64,000 nucleotides of DNA from NCBI RefSeq assembly GCF_902364365.1, contig NZ_CABJDN010000004.1, forward strand, positions 514,705-578,704. The letters run 5' to 3'. Position numbers and translations under genes: made by a program. The notes below the pieces were generated by a model, which saw nothing but the letters and a program-made list of their open reading frames with translations, searched no databases and was not told the origin of the DNA. Positions 1 to 7,937 of the stretch are shown here, one piece after another; position 1 is the first letter of the stretch, and each line of letters opens with the position of its first letter. The DNA comes from Bacteroides intestinalis (GTDB lineage Bacteria > Bacteroidota > Bacteroidia > Bacteroidales > Bacteroidaceae).

Positions 1-33
1 TGTCAAAATACCTATGCACTTAACTGTTCCCAT
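1..33 (-). CDS. pfkA: 6-phosphofructokinase, N-terminal fragment
   Basis: Only the first 11 codons lie in the window; the gene runs leftwards off the edge. Reading back from the ATG at 31-33 gives MGTVKCIGILT, which matches the start of Bacteroides ATP-dependent 6-phosphofructokinase, where the nucleotide-binding GGD motif would follow directly. PfkA phosphorylates fructose 6-phosphate in glycolysis. A -33/-7 promoter (TTTG at 95-98, TATTTTTG at 67-74, spacing 20) sits just upstream inside a palindromic module. The call rests on 11 residues plus promoter placement, so it is likely but not proven. Confidence 0.7.
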   Translation of the reverse strand, partial: MGTVKCIGILT

Positions 34-66
34 AACAATCTTTTAGTTTGGTTTAAATAATCACCG

Positions 67-134
67 CAAAAATAGTGCAAGTTAAGAGCAAAAGCAAAAA
101 ACATTTTGCTTTTGCCGAAACGCAGCCTATTTCC
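67..134 (-). promoter_or_regulatory. Composite palindrome and -7 promoter module (copy 1, before pfkA)
   Basis: Read on the minus strand the module has three parts: a GGCTGC-N4-TCGGC block, a long palindrome (GCAAAAGCAAAA at 88-99 against TTTTGCTTTTGC at 104-115), and a promoter end with CTTGCAC followed by TATTTTTG. TTTG lies 20 bp upstream of the -7 box. The same layout occurs at 10927-11000 and 19445-19517 with a different palindrome core. It could be an operator for a dimeric regulator or a dispersed intergenic element that carries a promoter. Confidence 0.55.
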
Positions 135-207
135 GCTCGGCAAAGATAGCAAAAAGCTGAGGGCGTGATTCATATTTAACGTTAATTTGTTGTTTCAAAA
201 CGGTGAC

Positions 208-1080
208 TTATTGTCCTGTAAGTCGTGATTGAATGGCCTTTGAAATTTCTTCCATCAGCCATTTGGGAGTGGAGGTTGCTCCACATACTCCGATAGAGGA
301 AGCTCCGGTAAGCAGAGAACTGTCTATCTCTTCAGCGCTGTCTATCAGATGCGAATTAGGGTTGACTTTTTTGCATTCGCTGAACAACATTTTCCCATTG
401 GAACTTTTCTTGCCACTTACAAAGAATACCAGATCGTGTGAAGCGGCAAATTTCCGTATGTTCGGAATTCGATTGGCTACTTGTCGGCAGATGGTATCAT
501 AATATTCAAATGTGACATCAGGCGAGATATGTTCTTTGATGTATTCTACGATTTTCTGGAATTCGTCCAGTGACTTTGTTGTCTGCGAATATAAACGGAT
601 GCTCTTGGTAAGATCCAGATTTTTAGCTTCTTCCAGCTTTTCTATAACGATTGCTTCTCCGGTAGTTTGTCCCACTAAACCAAGGACTTCTGCATGACCG
701 GTTTTTCCATAGATAACGATTTGTTTCTCCTCGGTATCTTTCTGAGCATATTCTTGCTTGATTTTCTTCTGCAAGCGGAGTACTACCGGACAAGTGGCAT
801 CGATAATTTCAATATTGTTACGGCGGGCGATTTCATAGGTTTCGGGAGGCTCTCCGTGGGCACGCAACAAAACTTTGGCATCATGTAGATGATTGAAATC
901 ATCGTGATTGATAGTGATGAGGCCCATCTCTTTCAAGCGTTCCACTTCACGACTATTGTGCACAATGTCTCCCAGGCAATACAAAGTACCGCCATTGGCT
1001 AGTTCTTCTTCAGCTTTATTTATTGCAGTGACTACACCGAAGCAGAAGCCGGATCCCTCATCTATTTCTACTTTTACCAT
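208..1080 (-). CDS. ispH: 4-hydroxy-3-methylbut-2-enyl diphosphate reductase
   Basis: IspH (LytB) carries out the last step of the MEP isoprenoid pathway, reducing HMBPP to IPP and DMAPP with a [4Fe-4S] cluster. The 290-residue protein has the three expected cluster cysteines: C13 in GFCFGV, C97 in DATCP and C198 in DTICRQ. Length is normal for the stand-alone bacterial enzyme, with no S1-domain fusion. It is the last gene of a minus-strand run porQ-cmk-ispH, 61 bp after cmk, so co-transcription is likely. Isoprenoid supply links it loosely to the polyprenyl synthase at 3794 and to menA at 50165. Confidence 0.95.
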   Translation of the reverse strand: MVKVEIDEGSGFCFGVVTAINKAEEELANGGTLYCLGDIVHNSREVERLKEMGLITINHDDFNHLHDAKVLLRAHGEPPETYEIARRNNIEIIDATCPVVLRLQKKIKQEYAQKDTEEKQIVIYGKTGHAEVLGLVGQTTGEAIVIEKLEEAKNLDLTKSIRLYSQTTKSLDEFQKIVEYIKEHISPDVTFEYYDTICRQVANRIPNIRKFAASHDLVFFVSGKKSSNGKMLFSECKKVNPNSHLIDSAEEIDSSLLTGASSIGVCGATSTPKWLMEEISKAIQSRLTGQ

Positions 1081-1141
1081 AATATAATATGTTGATATAG
1101 ATATTTTAAGCAGATATTCGGAAAGGCTACATCCTTTTCCT

Positions 1142-1831
1142 TTATCCCTTAACGGTCTTATCGAATTGTTCTTGTAACCATTTTTTTTGTTGGGAAATAG
1201 TCATTTGTGTATTGTCTAACAACAATGCGTCGTCAGCTTTGCGAAGTGGGCTTACTTCACGGTTCTGATCGATATAATCCCGTTGCTTTACGTTCTCAAG
1301 TATTTCATCAAAACTGGCTTCTTGTCCTTTGGCTTTCAATTCGTCATAACGACGCTGTGCGCGGATCTCGGGGGAGGCAGTTACAAATATTTTTAGTTCC
1401 GCATCAGGAAAAACCGTAGTTCCGATATCACGTCCATCCATGACAATACCTTTGGAATTACCCATTGCCTGTTGCTGTGCCACCATTGCTTCGCGTACAA
1501 ATCCTAAAGTTGCAATAGGGCTGACGCGAGAAGAAACTTCCATGCTACGGATTTTATTTTCCACATTCACACCGTTCAGGTAGGTATCCGGGCGTCCGGT
1601 CGACGGATTTAGTTGAAATGAAATATGAATATTACCGATTTCTTTCTGAAGTCTTTCCGCATCAATCTCATTTCCTTTAAAGATGCCATTTTCTATACTG
1701 TATAAAGTGACTGCACGATACATGGCGCCACTGTCGATGTATATGTAACCTATTTCACGGGCAAGATCTTTTGCCATGGTACTTTTTCCACAGGAGGAAA
1801 AACCGTCGATTGCGATAGTTATCTTTTTCAT
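1142..1831 (-). CDS. cmk: Cytidylate kinase
   Basis: Cmk phosphorylates CMP and dCMP with ATP in the cytoplasm to feed CTP and dCTP pools. The 229-residue protein begins with a clear P-loop (GFSSCGKST, residues 10-18) and carries the substrate-site motifs SGAMYRAVT and [12 protein letters not shown] typical of bacterial CMP kinases. Length fits the family. It lies between porQ (22 bp upstream) and ispH (61 bp downstream) on the same strand, an order also known in Porphyromonas. Function is confident; the operon is inferred from spacing. Confidence 0.95.
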   Translation of the reverse strand: MKKITIAIDGFSSCGKSTMAKDLAREIGYIYIDSGAMYRAVTLYSIENGIFKGNEIDAERLQKEIGNIHISFQLNPSTGRPDTYLNGVNVENKIRSMEVSSRVSPIATLGFVREAMVAQQQAMGNSKGIVMDGRDIGTTVFPDAELKIFVTASPEIRAQRRYDELKAKGQEASFDEILENVKQRDYIDQNREVSPLRKADDALLLDNTQMTISQQKKWLQEQFDKTVKG

Positions 1832-1853
1832 TTTGAGTTATACTATTTATATA

Positions 1854-2819
1854 TTATAAGGTATATGACAAATTAAATATAAGTGAGGATGAACTCACAT
1901 GATATTTGGCATATGCCATCCCCAATTTCAATCGTTTTAACTGAATACCTGTGCCACAAGTAAAACCCGCCCAATGGCTGGAGCCGTTTATTTTCATTTC
2001 TTCTCCACGGCGGAAGCTATATCCGGCTGCCAGGTAAAAATTGCTGGTTGGGAGGAAATCAATGCCAAGGGCGATATGATTTAACAATTTCTTTCCAAAA
2101 TTGTTTGCTGCTGTGGCTGATGTACTCCAGTGTGTCAGGTCATGTAGAGTAAATGAGAGCCTGAAAGGAGCATGTGCCAATCGTTTGCTGAAACCAAGCT
2201 GTACGTCGACGGGCAGTTTTTCATGCCGTTCTTCGAAAGCTTTCAGTTGTCCTCCCAAGTTGCGTGCAACAAGTGAAGCGGAAAAGTCAGACTCCTGATG
2301 ATAGTAATTCAATCCCAAATCAATGCCAATTGCGAATGAAGAGTACTTATCATAATGAGAATAAATAAAGTTAGTGCGGACACCACCACTCCAATAATCA
2401 CTTAAATCATAGGTATAAATGCCCGATATGGAAATATCTTTGGCAGAGAAAGTGCCGATTTCTATATTTTCTTCGGTGGTTTCTTTTAATTCTCCGTAAT
2501 CTACATATTGAGCGGTTACCGCCCAGGTGGAACGCTCGCCTGCTGTACGTGCGAATGCGGCCCCTCCCACATTGACACCATCCATGTAAAGCATATAATT
2601 CAGGTTGAGAGTTTTATCCGCTACACACGAAAGAAGGGCGGGATTTTGGACAGCCATAGTTAAATCGTCTTCTATAATAGAAATGTTTTCTCCACCCAAT
2701 GCCGATGCGTGGGCAGAAAAAGGAAGCTTTAAAAATTGGAAGGCGCTGGTTCCGTCTTGCGCACGTAAAACGGAGAAAATCAGTAGTAGTAGCGCCGTAA
2801 TAAAAGACTTTTTCAACAT
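1854..2819 (-). CDS. porQ: PorQ-like outer membrane beta-barrel protein
   Basis: The 321-residue product starts with a signal peptide (cleavage near residue 20, after VLRA) and continues with FLKLPFSAHASALGG and a MAVQNPALL motif, characteristic of the PorV/PorQ branch of FadL-like barrels. In Porphyromonas PorQ works with the type IX secretion system attachment complex. The reading frame is open upstream to 3005, but the ATG at 2817-2819 directly precedes the signal peptide and a TATCTTTG -7 box lies at 2838-2845, so the shorter form is used. No other T9SS gene is visible in the window. Family assignment is good; the role in a species without a full T9SS is unknown. Confidence 0.8.
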   Translation of the reverse strand: MLKKSFITALLLLIFSVLRAQDGTSAFQFLKLPFSAHASALGGENISIIEDDLTMAVQNPALLSCVADKTLNLNYMLYMDGVNVGGAAFARTAGERSTWAVTAQYVDYGELKETTEENIEIGTFSAKDISISGIYTYDLSDYWSGGVRTNFIYSHYDKYSSFAIGIDLGLNYYHQESDFSASLVARNLGGQLKAFEERHEKLPVDVQLGFSKRLAHAPFRLSFTLHDLTHWSTSATAANNFGKKLLNHIALGIDFLPTSNFYLAAGYSFRRGEEMKINGSSHWAGFTCGTGIQLKRLKLGMAYAKYHVSSSSLIFNLSYTL

Positions 2820-2837
2820 TTCATTTAAAATTATTGC

Positions 2838-2845
2838 CAAAGATA
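2838..2845 (-). promoter_or_regulatory. -7 promoter element for porQ-cmk-ispH
   Basis: TATCTTTG on the minus strand, 19 bp before the porQ ATG, matches the Bacteroides -7 consensus TAnnTTTG. No clear TTTG is present at the -33 position. Confidence 0.5.
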
Positions 2846-2980
2846 CGGTATTTTTAAAATATCTCGTTACATTTGTAGCACAAAAGCGCAGGTGTGCTTT
2901 TTGAAGGATAAAAAAAACAAAAATGGGTGCATATTGTCTTAAAAAAGATAGTACGGATGAACGTTTTGCAGAAAAAGTAC

Positions 2981-2988
2981 TATATTTG
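2981..2988 (+). promoter_or_regulatory. -7 promoter element for tonB
   Basis: TATATTTG matches TAnnTTTG and lies 37 bp before the tonB ATG. A TTTG at 2965-2968 is too close (12 bp) to act as a normal -33 box. Confidence 0.45.
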
Positions 2989-3025
2989 CCCAAAATGAGA
3001 AACACGTTAAAATAATATTATAATT

Positions 3026-3712
3026 ATGGAAATTAAGAAAACACCTAAAGCAGATTTGGAGAACAAAAAATCGACTTGGATGCTTATTGGTTATGTTATT
3101 GTGCTGGCTTTTATGTTTATAGCATTTGAATGGACAAAGCGCGATATCAAGATCGATACGAGCCAGGCGCTTACTGATCTCTATTTTGAAGAAGAAATGG
3201 TTCCTATTACTGAGCAGGAAGAAAAAGTAGCTCCTCCTCCTCCAGAAGTGGCTCCGATTAACGAAACGTTGGAAATCGTGGCTGATGATGCTGATGTGGA
3301 AGAAACAGTTATTGCTTCTTCTGAGGAAACAGGTCAGGCAGTAGAAGTAAAATACGTGCCTGTAACTGTTGTAGAAGAAGAACCGGAAGAACAAACTATT
3401 TTTGAGGTTGTAGAACAAATGCCTGAATTCCCGAATGGTGGTATGGCTGGTTTGATGCAATTCTTGAGCAAGAACATTAAATATCCTACTATTGCACAGG
3501 AAAACGGTACTCAAGGTCGTGTAACAGTACAGTTCGTTGTTAATAAGGATGGTAGTATTGTAGACGCTAAAGTCATAAGAGGTGTTGACCCGTATTTGGA
3601 TAAAGAAGCACTCCGTGTGATTGGTACCATGCCGAAGTGGAAACCCGGTATGCAGCGCGGTAAACCTGTACGCGTAAAATATACGGTGCCTGTAATGTTC
3701 AGATTGCAGTAA
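3026..3712 (+). CDS. tonB: TonB energy-transducing protein
   Basis: TonB spans the periplasm and passes proton-motive energy from ExbB/ExbD to outer membrane receptors. The 228-residue protein has a short cytoplasmic start, one membrane helix (about 18-35), an acidic and proline-bearing linker (PPPP at 70-73), and a C-terminal TonB domain from about 145 to 226 with the usual YPTIAQENG, LDKEALRV and MPKWKPG motifs. It is transcribed alone, with a -7 box upstream and a strong terminator right after. The exb operon 2.9 kb downstream could supply its partners, and the receptors at 16975 and 25460 are plausible clients. Bacteroides genomes carry several TonB copies, so client assignment is inference. 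Confidence 0.9.
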   Translation: MEIKKTPKADLENKKSTWMLIGYVIVLAFMFIAFEWTKRDIKIDTSQALTDLYFEEEMVPITEQEEKVAPPPPEVAPINETLEIVADDADVEETVIASSEETGQAVEVKYVPVTVVEEEPEEQTIFEVVEQMPEFPNGGMAGLMQFLSKNIKYPTIAQENGTQGRVTVQFVVNKDGSIVDAKVIRGVDPYLDKEALRVIGTMPKWKPGMQRGKPVRVKYTVPVMFRLQ

Positions 3713-3726
3713 TAACGTTATCTATA

Positions 3727-3764
3727 TAAAAAAAGAGGCTGCTTTTCGGCAGCCTCTTTTTATT
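3727..3764 (+). terminator. Rho-independent terminator after tonB
   Basis: An inverted repeat AGAGGCTGC / GCAGCCTCT with a short loop is followed by TTTTTATTCTT. It sits 15 bp after the tonB stop. Confidence 0.85.
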
Positions 3765-3793
3765 CTTACTATTCTCCTTAATTTATAATCACT

Positions 3794-4768
3794 ATGTTTA
3801 CAGCTTCCGAGCTTCTCGAAAAATTTAATTCTCATATTGCTGATTTACAGTTTACGCGTACTCCAAAAGGATTGTATGCTCCGGTGGAATATGTATTGTC
3901 TATGGGGGGGAAGCGAATTCGCCCGGTATTAATGTTGATGGCTTATAATTTGTACCAGGAAGATGTAACTCGCATCTATGCTCCTGCTACAGGTATCGAA
4001 GTTTATCATAACTATACTCTCCTTCATGATGACCTGATGGATCGTGCCGATCGTCGTAGAGGTAAAGAAACTGTTCACAAGGTCTGGAACGATAATACCG
4101 CTATTCTCTCGGGAGATGCAATGTTGATTTTAGCTTATCAATTTATGGCAGAGTGTTCTCCTGCTTTTTTGAAGGAAGTTATGGATCTTTTTAGTCTGAC
4201 AGCTCTTGAGATATGTGAAGGTCAGCAGATGGATATGGAGTTCGAACAGAGAAATGATGTAACAGCAGAAGAGTATCTGGAAATGATTCGTCTGAAAACA
4301 GCAGTTTTATTAGCTACAAGTTTACGGATTGGAGCTCGTTTGGGAGGAGCTTCAATAGAGGACGCCGATCGTTTGTATGATTTTGGAATGCAAATAGGAG
4401 TTGCTTTCCAATTGAAAGATGATCTTTTGGATGTTTATGGTAATGCCAAAGTCTTTGGGAAAAATATTGGTGGAGATATTCTTTGCAATAAAAAAACTTA
4501 TATGCTGATTAAAGCATTTGAACATGCCGATTCAAGTCAACGTGAGCAGTTAAATCATTGGGTTCATGCAGAAGCCTTTCAACCTGTTGAGAAGATTGCT
4601 GCTGTTACGGAACTCTATAATCAGATTGGTGTAAAATCTATTTGCGAGAATCAAATGTTGGAATATAGTAATCGTGCGATGGAAAGTCTTGCGGCTGTTA
4701 GTGTTGCAGAGGATAAAAAAGAAGAACTTAAAAGGATAATAGAAAATTTGATGCATAGAGAAGTGTAA
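3794..4768 (+). CDS. Short-chain polyprenyl diphosphate synthase (FPP/GGPP type)
   Basis: This trans-prenyltransferase of 324 residues condenses IPP with allylic diphosphates. Both Asp-rich motifs are intact: DDLMD at 79-83 and DDLLD at 209-213, with GGKRIRP (38-44) binding IPP. An aromatic residue, Y74, sits five residues before the first motif, which in known families limits chain length to about C15-C20; the exact product cannot be read from sequence. The gene follows the tonB terminator and is 18 bp before the next gene, so it probably leads the operon with 4787 and tatD. A seven-G run in the GGKR region leaves the frame intact. Confidence 0.85.
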   Translation: MFTASELLEKFNSHIADLQFTRTPKGLYAPVEYVLSMGGKRIRPVLMLMAYNLYQEDVTRIYAPATGIEVYHNYTLLHDDLMDRADRRRGKETVHKVWNDNTAILSGDAMLILAYQFMAECSPAFLKEVMDLFSLTALEICEGQQMDMEFEQRNDVTAEEYLEMIRLKTAVLLATSLRIGARLGGASIEDADRLYDFGMQIGVAFQLKDDLLDVYGNAKVFGKNIGGDILCNKKTYMLIKAFEHADSSQREQLNHWVHAEAFQPVEKIAAVTELYNQIGVKSICENQMLEYSNRAMESLAAVSVAEDKKEELKRIIENLMHREV

Positions 4769-4786
4769 TAGTGTCTTTTTAGAATT

Positions 4787-5500
4787 ATGCCTTATAGAAG
4801 ATTACCAAATACAGATCAGGCGAGAATACGGGCACTGAAAGCAGTGGTTGCGAAAGCTGATGTCCAGAACCTTTATGATTTGGCAGTTTCTCTGAAGACG
4901 TTGACAGAGGCCCGGAATTTTTTAACAAGATTTGAAGCTGCCCAAGCCTATTATTTGCAATGTTTTGAGCGTCAGTCGCAGGCTGGTCATAAGCATCAGA
5001 CCAATGTAAAGATGGCACGTTTGTACGTATCTCATTTTATTCAGGTATTGAATTTAGCTGTAATACGTTCGGAAGTACGTGCTGCTCACAAAGCATATTA
5101 TGGTTTACCGGGAGATAGTACAAATGTTCCGGATTTATCAACAGAAACAGCATTGGTGGAATGGGGACGAAAAATTATAGATGGAGAGGCTAAACGAACT
5201 TCACAGGGCGGAATTCCTATTTATAATCCTACAATAGCCAAGGTTAGAGTACATTATGATATCTTTACAGATAGTTATGACCGACAAAAAAATCTGCAGG
5301 CTTTGACTGCGCGTAGTTTAGAATCTCTTTCTGCTATGCGAACCACAGCAGATGAATTGATTTTGGATATTTGGAATCAAGTTGAAAAGAAGTTTGAAAA
5401 TGTTTCTCCAAATGAAAAACGTTTGGATTTGTGCCGTGATTACGGTTTAGTTTATTATTACCGTACTGGTGAAAAACGAAAAGAAGAAGTAAATAAATGA
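4787..5500 (+). CDS. Conserved Bacteroidales protein of unknown function
   Basis: I do not recognise a named domain in this 237-residue protein. It has no signal peptide and no membrane segment and looks cytoplasmic and largely helical, rich in Arg, Lys, Ala and Leu, with a basic N-terminus (MPYRRLPNTDQARIRALK). A YNPTIAKVRVHYD stretch near the middle looks beta-strand like. It starts 18 bp after the prenyl synthase and its stop overlaps the tatD start by 4 bp (5497-5500), so translation coupling with TatD is likely. This suggests a nucleic-acid or quality-control link, but that is only context. Similar proteins occur across Bacteroides as hypotheticals. Confidence 0.75.
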   Translation: MPYRRLPNTDQARIRALKAVVAKADVQNLYDLAVSLKTLTEARNFLTRFEAAQAYYLQCFERQSQAGHKHQTNVKMARLYVSHFIQVLNLAVIRSEVRAAHKAYYGLPGDSTNVPDLSTETALVEWGRKIIDGEAKRTSQGGIPIYNPTIAKVRVHYDIFTDSYDRQKNLQALTARSLESLSAMRTTADELILDIWNQVEKKFENVSPNEKRLDLCRDYGLVYYYRTGEKRKEEVNK

Positions 5501-6276
5501 GATTGATAGATACACATTCCCATCTCTTTCTAGAAGAATTTTCAGAAGATTTGCCACAGGTTATTGATCGTGCCCGTTCTGAAGGAGTTACTCATATTTT
5601 TATGCCTAATATTGATAGTACGACGATTGGCTCAATGTTGTCTGTCTGTAATACCTATAAAGGTTACTGTTTTCCTATGATAGGTTTACATCCTACTTCA
5701 GTCAATGCCGGTTATGAAAAAGAATTGGAAATCGTGACTCGTGAGCTCAAGTCTTCCAATGAATATATTGCAATAGGGGAGGTTGGTATAGATCTATATT
5801 GGGATAAAACTTTTCTGAAAGAACAGCAGATTGCATTAGATAAGCAAATCAATTGGGCTTTGGAATATGACCTTCCTGTCGTTATTCATTGTCGGGATGC
5901 CTTTGATTATATATATAAGGTGCTGGAACCTTACAAGAATACTTCTTTAAAAGGAATCTTCCACAGTTTTACGGGTACCGATGAGGAAGCTGCCCGGATT
6001 CTGGAGTTTTCAGGTTTTCTAATTGGAATTAATGGTGTGGTTACTTTTAAAAAGTCGCATCTTCCGGAAGTTTTGACTAAAATATCTTTGGAGAAGATTG
6101 TTCTTGAAACGGATTCCCCTTATCTTACTCCGGTTCCGAATCGTGGTAAGAGAAATGAAAGTGCCTATGTGAAGGATACTTTAATGAAGGTTTCTGAGAT
6201 CTATCGGATGTCTCCGGAGGCTGTCGGAAGCGTAACTTCTGAAAACGCTTTAAAAGTGTTTGGAATGCTCAAATAA
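5497..6276 (+). CDS. tatD: TatD family metal-dependent hydrolase/DNase
   Basis: TatD proteins are cytoplasmic TIM-barrel metalloenzymes with 3'-5' exonuclease activity on DNA and RNA. The 259-residue protein shows the whole metal site: H7 and H9 in DTHSH, E95 in GEVGID, H131 in HCRD, H156 in HSFTG and D206 in ETDSPYL. Length is standard. Its ATG overlaps the stop of the unknown gene at 4787, so the two are probably translated together. Substrate in this organism is unknown. Confidence 0.92.
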   Translation: MRLIDTHSHLFLEEFSEDLPQVIDRARSEGVTHIFMPNIDSTTIGSMLSVCNTYKGYCFPMIGLHPTSVNAGYEKELEIVTRELKSSNEYIAIGEVGIDLYWDKTFLKEQQIALDKQINWALEYDLPVVIHCRDAFDYIYKVLEPYKNTSLKGIFHSFTGTDEEAARILEFSGFLIGINGVVTFKKSHLPEVLTKISLEKIVLETDSPYLTPVPNRGKRNESAYVKDTLMKVSEIYRMSPEAVGSVTSENALKVFGMLK

Positions 6277-6438
6277 CATCGCAAAGATTTTAAAGTTTAT
6301 TAATTTTGAGATTTTATTAAAGATAAAACGGAGAGAATGAAGGGCAAGAACGAAAAAAAGAATACATTTGTAGCTGAAAACGCTTGTGGTTCGCATTTTT
6401 TTTGTAATTTGCAGCCGTTTTTGAAAGAGGCGTCTATT

Positions 6439-6526
6439 GGAGAGATGCTCGAGTGGTTGAAGAGGCACGCCTGGAAAGCGTGTATACCCCTAAAGGGTAT
6501 CCGGGGTTCGAATCCCCGTCTCTCCG
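6439..6526 (+). tRNA. tRNA-Ser (anticodon GGA)
   Basis: The acceptor stem GGAGAGA (6439-6445) pairs with TCTCTCC (6519-6525), followed by a G discriminator. The anticodon loop reads CTGGAAA, giving anticodon GGA, which reads UCC and UCU. A long variable arm (ATACCC / GGGTAT) marks it as class II serine tRNA, and the T arm has GGTTCGAATCC. The CCA end is not encoded. No integrase or direct repeat is seen next to it. Confidence 0.95.
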
Positions 6527-6606
6527 CAGTATGAAAGAAGAAAACAAAAGTAATAAATGAATATAATAAACAATTTAATTAATTAATCTTAAAAATTAGA
6601 CACACA

Positions 6607-7410
6607 ATGAAAAAGTTATTTGCAATTGTTGCTGTGATGGGAGTCTTAACATTTGGCTCAACTCAACTTGCTCAGGCTCAAGATGCTCCTGCAGCTGAAC
6701 AAACAGAACAAGCTGCTCCTGCAGCTCAAGCAGCTCCTGCTGGTGATGCTACTGTAGAGGCAGAAGAAGGTGGTATTCACAAGGAAATCAAAACTAAATT
6801 TATTGAAGGTACTGCATCTTTCATGAGTTTGGTTGCTATCGCTTTGGTTATCGGTCTTGCATTCTGTATCGAACGTATCATTTATCTGAGCTTGGCTGAA
6901 ATCAACACAAAGAAATTCTTGGCTGCTATTGAAGCTGCTTTGGAAAAAGGCGACGTAGAAGCTGCTAAAGACATCGCACGTAATACAAGAGGTCCTATCG
7001 CTTCTATCTATTACCAAGGCTTATTGAGAATTGATCAAGGTCTTGACGTAGTTGAGAAGTCAGTAGTATCTTACGGTGGTGTACAAGCTGGTTACTTGGA
7101 AAAAGGTTGTTCTTGGATCACACTGTTCATCGCAATGGCTCCGTCTTTGGGATTCTTGGGTACTGTAATCGGTATGGTGCAAGCATTTGATAAGATCCAA
7201 CAAGTAGGTGATATCTCTCCGACGGTTGTAGCAGGTGGTATGAAAGTTGCCTTGATTACAACTATTTTCGGTTTGATTGTTGCTTTGATTCTGCAGGTAT
7301 TCTACAACTATATCCTGTCTAAGATCGAGGCTTTGACTAGCGAAATGGAAGATTCTTCTATCACTTTGTTGGACATGGTTATCAAATATAACTTGAAATA
7401 CAAAAAATAA
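6607..7410 (+). CDS. exbB: ExbB/TolQ/MotA family proton channel protein
   Basis: ExbB forms the inner-membrane proton channel with ExbD that drives TonB or Tol systems. The 267-residue protein has a cleavable-looking signal (1-24, ending AQAQ), an Ala/Pro/Gln-rich segment to about residue 55, then three membrane helices at about 72-96, 168-192 and 212-235. The core motif APSLGFLGTVIGMVQAF (178-194) is typical of the family. The added N-terminal signal and low-complexity segment are common in Bacteroidetes ExbB. It begins an operon with the genes at 7416, 7938 and 8531, with gaps of 5 and 36 bp and a 1 bp overlap. Confidence 0.9.
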   Translation: MKKLFAIVAVMGVLTFGSTQLAQAQDAPAAEQTEQAAPAAQAAPAGDATVEAEEGGIHKEIKTKFIEGTASFMSLVAIALVIGLAFCIERIIYLSLAEINTKKFLAAIEAALEKGDVEAAKDIARNTRGPIASIYYQGLLRIDQGLDVVEKSVVSYGGVQAGYLEKGCSWITLFIAMAPSLGFLGTVIGMVQAFDKIQQVGDISPTVVAGGMKVALITTIFGLIVALILQVFYNYILSKIEALTSEMEDSSITLLDMVIKYNLKYKK

Positions 7411-7415
7411 GAGAA

Positions 7416-7901
7416 ATGGCTAAATTATCATATAGAGTATCATATTACGTACTGTATGTTTTATTCGCCGCTATTTTAGTAGTATTGGGCTTATTCTACT
7501 TTGGTGGAGATGCTCAGGGCGATGCAGTACTGATGGGTGTTGACCCAGAGATGTGGCAGCCTGCACAGACAGATAGCATGCTGTATTTAATGTATGGTTT
7601 GTTTGCTTTGGCTGTTATTGCAATGGTTGGTGGATTTATTCTGCAGTTTGGTACAGCATTAAAAGATAATCCGGTAAAGGCTTTGAAGTCATTACTTGGT
7701 GTTATTTTGTTAGCTGTTGTAATGATCGTTGCTTGGTCTATGGGTAGTGGTGAACAAATGAATATCCCAGGCTATAGTGGAACTGATAATGTTCCGTTCT
7801 GGCTGAAGATAACAGACATGTTCTTGTATACTATTTATTTCTTACTGGGAGCAACTGTTCTTGCAATGCTTTTCAGTAGTATTAAAAAGAAATTATCATA
7901 A
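7416..7901 (+). CDS. Four-helix membrane protein of the exb operon, unknown function
   Basis: This 161-residue protein has four predicted membrane helices (about 11-29, 56-78, 90-109 and 133-154) joined by short loops, with a periplasmic-looking acidic loop at 30-55. I do not recognise a named family. It is inserted between exbB (5 bp upstream) and the first exbD (36 bp downstream), so it is very likely made together with them and may be an extra subunit or assembly factor of the proton-channel complex. That role is inferred from position alone. Confidence 0.75.
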   Translation: MAKLSYRVSYYVLYVLFAAILVVLGLFYFGGDAQGDAVLMGVDPEMWQPAQTDSMLYLMYGLFALAVIAMVGGFILQFGTALKDNPVKALKSLLGVILLAVVMIVAWSMGSGEQMNIPGYSGTDNVPFWLKITDMFLYTIYFLLGATVLAMLFSSIKKKLS

Positions 7902-7937
7902 TCGATTGAGGAAACTCAGTCTAATGGAGTAATTACA

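Noticed and set aside
3904..3912. Possible frameshift at a seven-G run
   Set aside because: The frame reads through correctly into GGKRIRP of the prenyl synthase, so the run is not a break.
6439..6526. tRNA-Ser as an integration site
   Set aside because: No integrase, direct repeat of the tRNA 3' end or foreign-looking block lies beside it.
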